Origin: Microbacterium terricola | GTDB lineage: Bacteria > Actinomycetota > Actinomycetes > Actinomycetales > Microbacteriaceae | Assembly: GCF_027943945.1 (NCBI RefSeq) | Contig: NZ_AP027141.1 | Location: 62,001-126,000 of the forward strand | Direction: 5' to 3' | DNA length: 64,000 nt | Part shown: one piece after another, positions 36,759 through 44,896 of the stretch | Layout: every line of letters starts with the position of its first letter | How positions within the stretch are numbered: the first letter of the stretch is position 1 | Notes under the pieces: model-generated | What the model saw: the letters and a program-made list of their open reading frames with translations, nothing else | The model's database searches: none | Told to the model about the DNA's origin: nothing | Made by a program: the position numbers and the translations under genes

Positions 36759-37579
36759 CAGGACTCCGCGGCGGCGCGGCCGTCCGCGCCGAACAGCAGC
36801 TCGGACGCACGATCGACGAGGGCGTGGAACTCGGGTGTGCGCTGCAGGTCGGGGGTCCGCGGATGCGGGAGGTCGACCTCGATGATCTCCTTGATGCGGC
36901 CGGGGCGCGGCGACATCACCGCCACCCGGTCGGACAGGAAGATCGCCTCGCTGATGCCGTGGGTGACCAGGAGGGTCGTGGCGGGCTTGTCGGTCCAGAT
37001 GCGCAGCAGCTCCATGTTGAGGTTCTGTCGGGTCATGTCGTCGAGCGCGCCGAACGGCTCGTCGAGCAGCAGGACGGAGGGCTTGAGCGCGAGCGCCCGT
37101 GCGATCGACACCCGCTGGCGCATGCCGCCGGACAGCTGTGCGGGCTTCGCCTTCTCGAACCCGCGCAGCCCCACCAGGGCGATGAGCTCGTCGATGTAGG
37201 CCTTGTCGGCTGGGCGCCCGGCGACCTCGAACGGCAGGCGGATGTTGGACACGACGCTGCGCCACGGCAGCAGGGCGTGATCCTGGAACGCGATGCCGAG
37301 CTCACTGTCGGTGCGCAGCTGATGCGGGGTGCGCCCGTCGACCAGCACGTCGCCGCTGCTGGGCGTCTCGAGGTCGGCGAGGATCCGCAGGATGGTGGAC
37401 TTGCCGCATCCGGACGGGCCGAGCAGGGCCAGGAACGACCCCTTCTCGGTGTGCAGATGGGTGTCCTCCAGGGCGGTGACGCCGGCGCCGCGGCCGGTCG
37501 GGAACGTCTTGCTGAGGCCGTCGATCCGGATGCCGGTGCCCTGCAGGGCACCGGCATCCGAGGGGTTCGTGTTGCTCAT
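36758..37579 (-). CDS. NMT1-type ABC importer ATPase (SsuB/TauB-like)
   Basis: 273 residues. Walker [11 protein letters not shown]-loop [12 protein letters not shown], signature LSGGMRQRV, Walker [14 protein letters not shown]-loop [14 protein letters not shown] and the GMRQR signature are the usual nitrate/sulfonate/taurine-family forms. It follows the binding-protein gene by 3 nt and overlaps the permease gene by one base. Confidence 0.9.
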   Translation of the reverse strand: MSNTNPSDAGALQGTGIRIDGLSKTFPTGRGAGVTALEDTHLHTEKGSFLALLGPSGCGKSTILRILADLETPSSGDVLVDGRTPHQLRTDSELGIAFQDHALLPWRSVVSNIRLPFEVAGRPADKAYIDELIALVGLRGFEKAKPAQLSGGMRQRVSIARALALKPSVLLLDEPFGALDDMTRQNLNMELLRIWTDKPATTLLVTHGISEAIFLSDRVAVMSPRPGRIKEIIEVDLPHPRTPDLQRTPEFHALVDRASELLFGADGRAAAES

Positions 37580-37582
37580 GGG

Positions 37583-38701
37583 TTAGGGCAGGTAGTCCTT
37601 GAGCTCGGGGTTCTCGGCGTAGATCTCGTCGATGATCGTCGTATCGAACAGGTCGTCGACCGACACCTCCCAGCCGGCAGCGGCGAGCGACGCGACCGTC
37701 TGCTCTTTGAGCTCGTCCGAGATCGTGAACAGGCCGTTCTCCTCGGTCTCGGCGGTGGAGATGAGGTCCTTCTGCGCCGCGAGCCCCATGCCGGTCTTGA
37801 CCGGGTCGAGGGCGCCGAACACCGCCTCCAGTCCGTCTTCGCTCTCCTCGGCGGCCTGGTTGTAGTACTTCGAGATGAGCGCGACGCTGTCGTCCTCCGA
37901 CTCGGTGAAGATGTGGCTCCAGCCCTTGATCTCGGCGGTGAGGAACGCCTTCAGCAGGTCTTTGTTCTCGGCCAGATACTGGTCGGTCACCGCGAAGGTC
38001 TCGGCGACGTAGGGTACGCCGTTCTCGGCGTACGCGAGGTTGGTGACGTCGTAGCCGGCGAGCTCCACGGTGAGCGCCTCGTTCGTGAGGTACGCCATGA
38101 AGCCGTCGACGTCACCGTTCATCAGCGGCGTCGGGTCGAAGTCGACCGGCACGACCGTGACGTCCGCGGGGTCGATGCCGTTCGCGTTCAGCAGGGCGGC
38201 GAACACCGAGGCGTTGGAGTCCTGCACGCCGATCGTCTTGCCGATGAGGTCCTGCGGGGTGGTGATGTCGCCGCCGTCGGCGAGCGAGAGGATCGTGAAC
38301 GGGTTCTTCTGGAACGTGGCGCCGACGATCTTGAGCGGGGCGTCCTGCTCCGCCACGGCCGCGCCGACGGAAGCGGCGTCGCTGAGGGCGACCTGCACCG
38401 TGCCGGAGAGCAGCTTGGCGACGCCGGTGTCGGGGCCGGAGATGCCGATGACATCGGAGAATCCGGCCTCGTCGTAGTAGCCGTTCTCGTACGCGTAGAA
38501 CTCTCCGGCGAACTCCTCGTTCTTGATCCAGGAGTACTGGACGCTGATCTCGCCGAACGAGGCGTCGCCGGAGTCTGGGTCGGACCCGCCGGGCTCGGAC
38601 GCGCCGGCGGCGCAGCCGGCGAAGGCGAGGGTCGAGGCGAGGAGGATGGCGGCGGAGAGGGCGAGACCTCCGCGGCGCCGGGGGATGCTGTGCGTTGCCA
38701 T
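37583..38701 (-). CDS. NMT1/THI5-like substrate-binding lipoprotein
   Basis: 372 residues. Lipobox LAFAGC (Cys about residue 29) marks a lipoprotein. The two-lobed NMT1/THI5-like fold is indicated by QYSWIKNEEFAGEFYAYENGYYDEAGF and LIGKTIGVQDSNASVFAALLNANGI. Relatives bind thiamine precursors, nitrate, sulfonates or pyrimidines. No TPP-type riboswitch is seen upstream, so thiamine precursor transport is not supported. First gene of the four-gene operon. Confidence 0.88.
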   Translation of the reverse strand: MATHSIPRRRGGLALSAAILLASTLAFAGCAAGASEPGGSDPDSGDASFGEISVQYSWIKNEEFAGEFYAYENGYYDEAGFSDVIGISGPDTGVAKLLSGTVQVALSDAASVGAAVAEQDAPLKIVGATFQKNPFTILSLADGGDITTPQDLIGKTIGVQDSNASVFAALLNANGIDPADVTVVPVDFDPTPLMNGDVDGFMAYLTNEALTVELAGYDVTNLAYAENGVPYVAETFAVTDQYLAENKDLLKAFLTAEIKGWSHIFTESEDDSVALISKYYNQAAEESEDGLEAVFGALDPVKTGMGLAAQKDLISTAETEENGLFTISDELKEQTVASLAAAGWEVSVDDLFDTTIIDEIYAENPELKDYLP

Positions 38702-38723
38702 TCGGGTTGGCTCCTTCAGTGAG

Positions 38724-38739
38724 GCAGTGGGATCACTGC
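38724..38739 (-). promoter_or_regulatory. Possible operator at the transcription start of the NMT1-type operon
   Basis: GCAGTG and CACTGC are perfect inverted arms around GGAT. On the minus strand they lie just after a -10-like TAGCGT (38741-38746), over the expected transcription start and 23-38 nt before the ATG. It could be a repressor site or a leader hairpin. Confidence 0.45.
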
Positions 38740-38795
38740 GACGCTAGGGGTGCCACATTTCGCGGCGCGCGCACGCGTGTTTCGGCGGGATGACG

Positions 38796-39728
38796 TTACG
38801 ACTCGAGCACCACGTTCAGCGGCGGCTCGCCCGCCAGCATCCGCTCGATCTGGCGATGCACGAGCCGCGCGATCCGCGGCCGCATCGCGCTCGTGGCGCC
38901 GCCCACATGCGGCGAGATGAGTACGCCAGGGAGCGACCACAGCGGGTGGCCGGCGGGCAGCGGCTCGGGGTCGACCACGTCGAGCGCCGCGCGCAGCCGG
39001 CCCCGCCGCACATGGTCCACGAGCGCGTCCGTGTCGATGAGCGGCCCGCGTCCGACGTTGATCACCAGGGCGCCGTCCGGCAGCGCCGCCAGGAAGGCGT
39101 CGTCCACGATGTGCCTGGTCGCGGCGGTGCCCGGCAGGGTCACGATCACGATCTCCGCGCGCGGCAGCAGCGCGGGCAGCTCGTCGACGGCGTGCACCCG
39201 CATCCCGTCCTCGTCGCGCGCGGTGCGCGCCACGGCGGTCAGCTCCACCTCGAACGCCGCGAGCCGTGCGGCGACCGCCTTGCCGACCCCGCCGTAGCCG
39301 AGCAGCAGCACGCGTCGGTCGGCGAGACTCTGGGCGAACGCGGGCGCCCACCGCTCCTCGCCCTGCGCGCGGACGAAGTCGGGCAGGCGCCGCTGCGCGG
39401 CGATCGCGAGTCCGACGGCGAGCTCGGCGGTGGAGGTCTCGTGCACGCTCGCGGCGTTCGCGAACACCACACCCGGAGGCAGGACCCGCTCGATGCCGTC
39501 GTAGCCGATCGACTGCGACTGCACGAGGCGGGTGCGCACGTCGGCGAGGCGCGGCAGGACCTCGGCGGTCGACATGTAGGGCGGCACGACGAGGTCGATC
39601 TCGTCCCGCGGAGCCGGGCCGTCCATCGGCCAGATCAGCAGCTCGACGCCGTCGGGCAGCGGTCCGACGTCGCCGCTGAGGCGCTCGTCGGGGAGGCTGA
39701 TCACGAGGGGACGGATGCTGTCGCTCAT
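38796..39728 (-). CDS. D-2-hydroxyacid dehydrogenase family protein
   Basis: 310 residues. The Rossmann motif is VLLLGYGGVGKAVAARL (about residues 137-153). The catalytic Arg is in INVGRGPLID, Glu in VVDPEPLPAGHPLW and His in SPHVGG. It reduces or oxidises a 2-keto/2-hydroxy acid with NAD(P); the substrate is unknown. ATG at 39728 is chosen since TATCGT at 39735-39740 lies 6 nt upstream; longer frames are not conserved. Confidence 0.88.
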   Translation of the reverse strand: MSDSIRPLVISLPDERLSGDVGPLPDGVELLIWPMDGPAPRDEIDLVVPPYMSTAEVLPRLADVRTRLVQSQSIGYDGIERVLPPGVVFANAASVHETSTAELAVGLAIAAQRRLPDFVRAQGEERWAPAFAQSLADRRVLLLGYGGVGKAVAARLAAFEVELTAVARTARDEDGMRVHAVDELPALLPRAEIVIVTLPGTAATRHIVDDAFLAALPDGALVINVGRGPLIDTDALVDHVRRGRLRAALDVVDPEPLPAGHPLWSLPGVLISPHVGGATSAMRPRIARLVHRQIERMLAGEPPLNVVLES

Positions 39729-39750
39729 CCTTCGACGATAGCCAGCGGTG

Positions 39751-39778
39751 TCCTCCGGCGCCGAAGGGCGCCGGAGGA
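39751..39778. promoter_or_regulatory. 12-bp perfect hairpin/palindrome in a divergent promoter region
   Basis: TCCTCCGGCGCC and GGCGCCGGAGGA are perfect inverted arms around GAAG. The element sits in the 83-bp gap between the divergent dehydrogenase and DUF1761 genes and just upstream of a TACTCT -10-like box (39780-39785). In that position it would cover the -35 region of the DUF1761 gene, so an operator role is plausible. Confidence 0.55.
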
Positions 39779-39811
39779 GTACTCTCGCGGCAACGGACAC
39801 GGGAGGCGACG

Positions 39812-40246
39812 ATGATTCCTGAGATCAACTACTGGGCGGTGCTGCTGGCGACGCTCTCGAGCATGGTGGTCGGATCGATCTGGTACACGCCGAAGGTCTT
39901 CGGCACCCGGTGGGCCGAACTGGCGAAGGTCGACATGAACCGGCCGGCCGCGACCGCCTTCTGGCCGATCGTGACGACCGTGCTGGTCAGCTTCATCACG
40001 GCGTGGGTGCTCGCGGGCGCGACCTCGATCGCCTGGCACTTCTACGGAGGAGGCGGCTACTTCTGGGGCGCCATCGTCACGGCGGTGACGCTGTGGGCGG
40101 GGTTCACGGCGGCGCGCTTCATCACCCACGACGCGTTCGAGGGCCGGCCGACGTCGCTGACCGTGATGAACATCGCGCACGAGCTCGTGACGGTCGTGAT
40201 CATGGCCGTGATCATCGGCGTGTGGCCGCCGGCCGGGACCGTCTGA
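39812..40246 (+). CDS. DUF1761 membrane protein
   Basis: 144 residues with four membrane helices. INYWAVLLATLSSMVVGSIWYTPKVFGTRWA at the N-terminus is the DUF1761 signature. Function unknown. GGGAGG precedes the ATG. It ends convergently with purQ. Confidence 0.82.
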   Translation: MIPEINYWAVLLATLSSMVVGSIWYTPKVFGTRWAELAKVDMNRPAATAFWPIVTTVLVSFITAWVLAGATSIAWHFYGGGGYFWGAIVTAVTLWAGFTAARFITHDAFEGRPTSLTVMNIAHELVTVVIMAVIIGVWPPAGTV

Positions 40247-40250
40247 ACCT

Positions 40251-40265
40251 CGCGGCGGTGCCGCG
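40251..40265. terminator. Weak hairpin between DUF1761 and purQ
   Basis: CGCGGC/GCCGCG with loop GGT, 6 bp, in the 28-bp gap between two convergent stop codons. No U-run. It could serve both genes. Confidence 0.4.
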
Positions 40266-40274
40266 GGCTGCGGG

Positions 40275-40982
40275 TCAGGCCGCGGAGCCGACCACGGCGG
40301 CGATCGCCGACGTGAAGAACGGGATGCCGTCGACACCCGACCGCATCGCGGCGGGTGTGTCGGGGCCGAAGCCCTCCTCGGTGGCGTGCTCCGGGTGGGG
40401 CATGAGACCCACCACGTTGCCGCGCTCGTTGGTGATGCCGGCGATGTCGCGCAGCGACCCGTTCGGGTTCACGCCCAGGTAGCGGAACGCCACCAGGCCC
40501 TCTCCCTCGAGGCGGTCGAGCTCGTCGTCGCTGGCGATGTAGCCGCCATCGGCGTTCTTCAGCGGGATGACGATCTCGGCGCCGGTGGCGAAGTCGCTCG
40601 TCCACGCCGTGTCATTGTTCTCCACGCGCAGACGCTGGTCGCGGCGGATGAACTGCTGGTGCGCGTTGCGGATGAGGCCGCCGGGGAGCAGGTGCGCCTC
40701 GACGAGCATCTGGAAGCCGTTGCAGATGCCGAGCACCGGCATGCCGGCCGCCGCCGCATCCTTCACCTCGGTCATGATCGGCGCGAGCGCCGCGATCGCG
40801 CCGGCACGCAGGTAGTCACCGTAGCTGAAGCCGCCGGGCAGCACGAGCGCGTCGACGCCGTCGAGGTCGTGCGAGCCGTGCCACAGGGCGACCGGCTCGC
40901 CGCCCGCGATGCGCACGGCGCGCATCGCGTCGACATCGTCGAGCGAGCCGGGGAAGGTGATGACCCCGATGCGGACCGTCAC
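40275..40982 (-). CDS. purQ: Phosphoribosylformylglycinamidine synthase, PurQ glutaminase subunit
   Basis: 235 residues, class I glutamine amidotransferase. Catalytic Cys is in [10 protein letters not shown], and His/Glu in [10 protein letters not shown]. It supplies ammonia to PurL. GTG start overlaps the purS stop as GTGA. The purL partner is at 20615-22954, so the complex is encoded at two loci. Confidence 0.95.
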   Translation of the reverse strand: MTVRIGVITFPGSLDDVDAMRAVRIAGGEPVALWHGSHDLDGVDALVLPGGFSYGDYLRAGAIAALAPIMTEVKDAAAAGMPVLGICNGFQMLVEAHLLPGGLIRNAHQQFIRRDQRLRVENNDTAWTSDFATGAEIVIPLKNADGGYIASDDELDRLEGEGLVAFRYLGVNPNGSLRDIAGITNERGNVVGLMPHPEHATEEGFGPDTPAAMRSGVDGIPFFTSAIAAVVGSAA

Positions 40983-41227
40983 TCCACGACCTCGATGCCG
41001 ACCACGTCCTCGATCACCGAGTTCGAGAGGACCTCGTCGGCGACCTTGCGGACCGTCGCGAGCAGGTCGTCGCCGACCTCGCCTTCGACGGTGAGCTCGA
41101 ACCGCTTGCCGATGCGGACGCCGTCGAAGGCGTCGATCCCGAGTCGGGCGAGGGCGCCGGTGACGGCCTTCCCCTGCGGGTCGAGCAGTTCAGCCTTGGG
41201 CATGACGTCGACGACGATGGTGGGCAT
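40979..41227 (-). CDS. purS: Phosphoribosylformylglycinamidine synthase, PurS subunit
   Basis: 82 residues, the usual size. [17 protein letters not shown] and [20 protein letters not shown] are the PurS signatures. It bridges PurL and PurQ and helps channel ammonia. GGAGG precedes the ATG at 41227. Translationally coupled to purQ. Confidence 0.95.
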   Translation of the reverse strand: MPTIVVDVMPKAELLDPQGKAVTGALARLGIDAFDGVRIGKRFELTVEGEVGDDLLATVRKVADEVLSNSVIEDVVGIEVVE

Positions 41228-41261
41228 ACGTATCCTCCGGGCGGCCGTGGGCCGCCGCTAT

Positions 41262-41300
41262 CGGTCGTTGAGCGACGAGCGCAGCGAGGAGTCGAAACGC
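41262..41300. repeat. Microbacteriaceae-type extragenic repeat
   Basis: Contains GGTCGTTGAGCGACGAGCGC followed by AGCGAGGAGTCGAAACGC. From memory, variants of GGTCGTTGAGCGAGC..GAAACGC are scattered between genes in many Microbacteriaceae. Here it lies between purS and the ceb promoter. It is the only recognisable feature in the 41228-41410 half of the 330-bp gene-free stretch (41228-41557). Confidence 0.6.
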
Positions 41301-41412
41301 CGGATGTCGCTGGAAGGTGGGCTGAGCCCAGTCTACGGCGTGGTGCTGCGCGGCCCCGCCGCGGTCCTCGAAGGTGTCGATCCGGTCCTGTGATCGAACC
41401 GTGACCAAACCG

Positions 41413-41426
41413 TGGGAGCGCTCCCT
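41413..41426. promoter_or_regulatory. CebR-type operator, box 1
   Basis: TGGGAGCGCTCCCT matches the TGGGAGCGCTCCCA consensus known for CebR of Streptomyces in 13 of 14 bases. It overlaps the first base of the -35 hexamer of the ceb promoter. Confidence 0.85.
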
Positions 41427-41455
41427 TGACTTTCGTGGGAGCGCTCCCGTAGCGT
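41426..41455 (+). promoter_or_regulatory. Promoter of the ceb-type operon
   Basis: TTGACT (41426-41431) and TAGCGT (41450-41455) separated by 18 bp form a good -35/-10 pair. Transcription would start near 41462, giving a leader of about 95 nt with an AAAGGAG Shine-Dalgarno (41546-41552). Confidence 0.75.
41436..41449. promoter_or_regulatory. CebR-type operator, box 2
   Basis: TGGGAGCGCTCCCG fits the CebR consensus in 13 of 14 bases and sits entirely inside the -35/-10 spacer, so a bound repressor would exclude RNA polymerase. Confidence 0.88.
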
Positions 41456-41469
41456 GGCCTCTCGAATCG

Positions 41470-41483
41470 TGAGAGCGCTCCCA
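41470..41483. promoter_or_regulatory. CebR-type operator, box 3
   Basis: TGAGAGCGCTCCCA, 13 of 14 matches to the CebR consensus, lies just downstream of the predicted transcription start. Box centres are 23 and 34 bp apart. Confidence 0.82.
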
Positions 41484-41557
41484 CGGTCTGCGCACCCGTG
41501 CAGTCGAGGAGTGAGAATCACGTACCCGCACCACCCACACACCACAAAGGAGTGAAC

Positions 41558-42829
41558 GTGAACTCACGCGCACTGCGACGGACCGCCCTGATCGCGGCCG
41601 CTGCAACGACCACAGCACTCGTGCTCGCCGGCTGTTCCAACACCGGCACCACGGCCGAGCCAGACGACGAAGTCGACAGCGACGTCAGCCTGACCCTCGC
41701 CACCTTCAACGACTTCGGCTACACCGACGACCTGCTCGCGGAGTTCACCGCCGAGACCGGCATCGAGGTCGTCCAGAACAAGGCGGCCACCTCGAACGAC
41801 GCCCGCGCCAACTTCTTCCAGAAGCTCGGCAAGAGCGGCCTGGCCGATGTCGAGGCCGTCGAGGTCGACTGGTTCACCGAGATGATGCAGTACTCCGACC
41901 TCGTCGCACCCGTGCCCGAAGACCTCAAGGGCCGCTGGCTCGACTGGAAGGAACAGGCCGCGACCGACGCGAACGGCAACCTCGTCGCGTACGGCACCGA
42001 CGTGGGCCCGCAGGGCATCTGCTACCGCGGCGACCTGTTCGAGGCAGCCGGCCTGCCCTCCGACCGTGCCGAGGTCGCTGAGCTCTTCCCGACCTGGGAC
42101 GCGTTCTTCGAGGTCGGTGCCGACTACGTCGAGAAGACCGGCAAGCCGTTCATCGACTCGGCGAACTCGGTGCTGCAGGGTGTCGTCAACCAGCTCGACA
42201 TCGCCTACGAGGAGACCGACAACTCGATCGTGGCGACGGAGAACCCCGACATCCGCGCCGCCTACGACACGGTGGTCGACAAGGCCGTCCCGATCGCGGC
42301 CTACGCAGGCCAGTGGAGCGAGGACTGGTACGCGTCGATGGCCGGCGGAGAGTTCGCTGCGATGCTGTGCCCGCCGTGGATGCACGGCATCATCGCCGGT
42401 GAGGCTCCGGACGTGACCGGCTGGGACGTCGCTGACGCCTTCCCCGAGGGTGGCGGCAACTGGGGCGGCTCGTACCTCGTCGTCCCCGCCAACGGCAAGA
42501 ACGTCGAGGCTGCGCAGAAGCTCGCCGACTGGCTGACCGACCCGGAGACGCAGGCCAAGGCCTTCGTCAACGCGGGCACCTTCCCGAGCCAGATCGAGGC
42601 GCAGGAGAGCGCTGACGTCACCGGCTTCACCAACCCGTACTTCAACGACGCTCCGACCGGCGAGATCGGCATCAACCGTGCCAACGCCATCGAGGTCGCG
42701 ACCTACAAGGGTCCGAAGTACTTCCAGTTCCACGACGCGCTGCAGAACGCCGTCACCCGCGTCTTCGATGGTCTCGAAGACAAGGAGACCAGCTGGAACA
42801 ACTGGGTGACCGAGGTTTCGGCCTTCTGA
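41558..42829 (+). CDS. cebE: Beta-glucoside ABC importer binding lipoprotein (CebE-like)
   Basis: 423 residues. The lipobox LVLAGC (Cys about residue 26) shows a lipoprotein; the fold is family 1 sugar-binding (LTLATFNDFGYTDDLLAEFTAETGIEVV; GGNWGGSYLVVPANGKN). GTG at 41558 is favoured as AAAGGAG ends 5 nt upstream. Triple CebR-type operators and the downstream beta-glucosidase point to cellobiose or cello-oligosaccharides as ligands, but other beta-glucosides are possible. No ATPase is encoded nearby; Streptomyces CebEFG uses the shared ATPase MsiK. Confidence 0.88.
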   Translation: MNSRALRRTALIAAAATTTALVLAGCSNTGTTAEPDDEVDSDVSLTLATFNDFGYTDDLLAEFTAETGIEVVQNKAATSNDARANFFQKLGKSGLADVEAVEVDWFTEMMQYSDLVAPVPEDLKGRWLDWKEQAATDANGNLVAYGTDVGPQGICYRGDLFEAAGLPSDRAEVAELFPTWDAFFEVGADYVEKTGKPFIDSANSVLQGVVNQLDIAYEETDNSIVATENPDIRAAYDTVVDKAVPIAAYAGQWSEDWYASMAGGEFAAMLCPPWMHGIIAGEAPDVTGWDVADAFPEGGGNWGGSYLVVPANGKNVEAAQKLADWLTDPETQAKAFVNAGTFPSQIEAQESADVTGFTNPYFNDAPTGEIGINRANAIEVATYKGPKYFQFHDALQNAVTRVFDGLEDKETSWNNWVTEVSAF

Positions 42830-42837
42830 TCCCGCTC

Positions 42838-42867
42838 GGGGTGCGGGCCGTCACCGGCCCGCACCCC
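42838..42867 (+). terminator. 13-bp perfect hairpin between cebE- and cebF-like genes
   Basis: Arms 42838-42850 and 42855-42867 pair perfectly over 13 bp with a TCAC loop. It begins 8 nt after the binding-protein stop codon, and no U-run follows. The probable effect is to stabilise the upstream mRNA or partly terminate, lowering permease expression relative to the binding protein. The peptide-type operon has an equivalent hairpin at the same place. Confidence 0.75.
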
Positions 42868-42896
42868 GACACACGCCCCCGCACCGAAGGACGATC

Positions 42897-43949
42897 GTGA
42901 CTGCCACCGATTCGCGACAGGCGACCCGCGCCGATTCACCAGAGCCGCTCCGCCAGCCGCGGGTGATCTCGTTCTCGCACCGGCTCAGCCGGTGGGACCT
43001 CAAGCTCTCGCCCTACCTGTACATCTCGCCGTTCTTCATCATGTTCGCGATCGTCGGGCTCTTCCCGATCGCCTACACGGCCGTCATCTCGTTCATGGAC
43101 TGGGACCTGGTCCGCAACGAGGGCACCTTCATCGGAATCGACCAGTACGTCTGGATCCTCACGCAGCCCCACTTCTGGACGGCGCTGCGCAACACCTTCA
43201 GCATCTTCCTGCTCTCCAGCGTTCCGCAGCTGATCCTGGCGACGTTCATCGCGGCCGTGCTCGACCGCAACATCCGCGCCAAGACGTTCTGGCGCATGAG
43301 CGTGCTGGTGCCCTTCGTCGTGGCGCCCGTCGCGGTCGGCCTCATCTTCAACGCGATCTTCGCCGACCAGTCCGGCCTGATCAACACCTGGCTCGAAGGC
43401 CTCGGACTCACCGCCATCCCCTGGCACGTCGAGCCCTTCTGGAGCCACGTCGCCATCGCCACCATGGTCAACTACCGCTGGATGGGCTACAACGCCCTCA
43501 TCCTCCTCGCGGCCATGCAGGCCGTGAACCGCGATTACTACGAGGCAGCAACCGTGGACGGCGCCGGTCCCATCCGCCAGTTCTTCGCCATCACGATGCC
43601 TTCTCTCAAGCCCACGCTCATCTTCGTCATCATCACGTCGACCATCGGTGGCCTGCAGATCTTCGACGAGCCGCGCGTGTTCGACCAGTTCGGCCGTGGC
43701 GGCGCAGCCCAGCAGTGGCTCACCATCACGCTCTACCTCTATGACATCGGCTGGGGTCAGTGGAACTTCGGCCGCGCCGCCGCGATGGCGTGGATCCTCT
43801 TCCTTCTCATCCTCGGGATCGGCCTCATCAACCTGCTCGTCACGCGCGGGCTCGTCCGAGACGAGGGCCGTCGCGGCGCCGCGAGCAGACGACAGATCCG
43901 TGCACAGGCAAGAGCCGCCCAGAAGCAGGTCAAGGAGGCACAGCGATGA
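42897..43949 (+). CDS. cebF: Beta-glucoside ABC importer permease (CebF-like)
   Basis: 350 residues, GTG start. MalF-type with about six helices; ISPFFIMFAIVGLFPIAYT is the first helix, and the coupling loop is EAATVDGAGPIRQFFAITMPSLKP. A basic tail (RRGAASRRQIRAQARAAQKQ) ends the protein. Stop overlaps the next gene by 4 nt. Confidence 0.88.
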   Translation: MTATDSRQATRADSPEPLRQPRVISFSHRLSRWDLKLSPYLYISPFFIMFAIVGLFPIAYTAVISFMDWDLVRNEGTFIGIDQYVWILTQPHFWTALRNTFSIFLLSSVPQLILATFIAAVLDRNIRAKTFWRMSVLVPFVVAPVAVGLIFNAIFADQSGLINTWLEGLGLTAIPWHVEPFWSHVAIATMVNYRWMGYNALILLAAMQAVNRDYYEAATVDGAGPIRQFFAITMPSLKPTLIFVIITSTIGGLQIFDEPRVFDQFGRGGAAQQWLTITLYLYDIGWGQWNFGRAAAMAWILFLLILGIGLINLLVTRGLVRDEGRRGAASRRQIRAQARAAQKQVKEAQR

Positions 43950-44863
43950 GCACTCTCGGCACACCCACTCCCCTCGCGATCGTCGAGGAGAGCATCCCCA
44001 ACGCCCGACAGCGCCGCCGCGGTGCACGCACCACCCGCATCCGCGGATCCCGACCCGGGTTTTGGGTATACGCGACGCTCGGTGTCGTCTTCATCTCCGC
44101 GGTCTTCCCGCTGTACTGGTCGTTCGTGATCGGTGCGGGCGACTCCACGACGCTGCGCAATGACTTCGCCTGGATCCCCGGCCAGAACTTCATCGCCAAC
44201 GTCACCGCCGTCATGAACAACGAGGCGGTCAACTTCTGGCCCGCGCTGTGGAACTCGATCTACAGCTCGTTCCTCATCGCCGCGTCCGTCGTGATCACCT
44301 CCACCCTGGCCGGCTGGGCCTTCGCGAAGCTGCGCTTCCGCGGCGGACCCGCACTGCTCGTATTCGTCGTGGCGACCATGGCCGTGCCGCAGCAGCTCGG
44401 TGTCGTTCCCCTGTACATCCTGTTCTCGGAGCTGGGCTGGACCGGCCAGATCGGCGCGATCGTCATCCCGGCGCTGACGAGCGCCTTCGGCGTGTTCTGG
44501 ATGACGCAGTACCTGCGCCAGGCCGTGCCGGACGAGCTCATCGAGGCCGCGCGCGTGGACGGCGCCTCGATGCTGCGCACCTTCTGGACCGTCGGCGTCA
44601 CCGCCGCGCGCCCGGCCGCAGCGATGCTGTTCCTGTTCACGTTCGTGGGTGCGTGGAACAACTTCTTCTGGCCGTTCATCGTGCTCGATCGCCAGAACCC
44701 CACTCTGCCGGTGGCGTTGTCACTGCTGCAGTCCAACTACTTCGTCGACTACTCGGTGGTGCTCGCCGGTGTCATCCTGGCTACGATCCCGTTGCTGCTT
44801 CTGTTCGTGTTCGCGGGCAAGCAGCTGGTCAGCGGAATCATGGCCGGCGCCGTCAAGGGCTGA
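43946..44863 (+). CDS. cebG: Beta-glucoside ABC importer permease (CebG-like)
   Basis: 305 residues, ATG at 43946 after AAGGAGG. MalG-type permease with six helices and the coupling loop EAARVDGASMLRTFWTVGVTAARP. It pairs with the preceding permease. A longer in-frame start upstream would lie inside the cebF-like gene and is unlikely. Confidence 0.88.
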   Translation: MSTLGTPTPLAIVEESIPNARQRRRGARTTRIRGSRPGFWVYATLGVVFISAVFPLYWSFVIGAGDSTTLRNDFAWIPGQNFIANVTAVMNNEAVNFWPALWNSIYSSFLIAASVVITSTLAGWAFAKLRFRGGPALLVFVVATMAVPQQLGVVPLYILFSELGWTGQIGAIVIPALTSAFGVFWMTQYLRQAVPDELIEAARVDGASMLRTFWTVGVTAARPAAAMLFLFTFVGAWNNFFWPFIVLDRQNPTLPVALSLLQSNYFVDYSVVLAGVILATIPLLLLFVFAGKQLVSGIMAGAVKG

Positions 44864-44896
44864 TCGACGGCATTCACACGAGAGGACTCCGCGCTC

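Noticed and set aside
38702..38800. TPP riboswitch before the NMT1/THI5-like binding protein
   Set aside because: No CTGAGA-type or other conserved TPP motif on the coding strand; only a small palindrome is present.
41228..41410. A hidden gene in the longest gene-free stretch
   Set aside because: Only the extragenic repeat at 41262-41300 is recognisable; frames here lack a start signal and conserved content.
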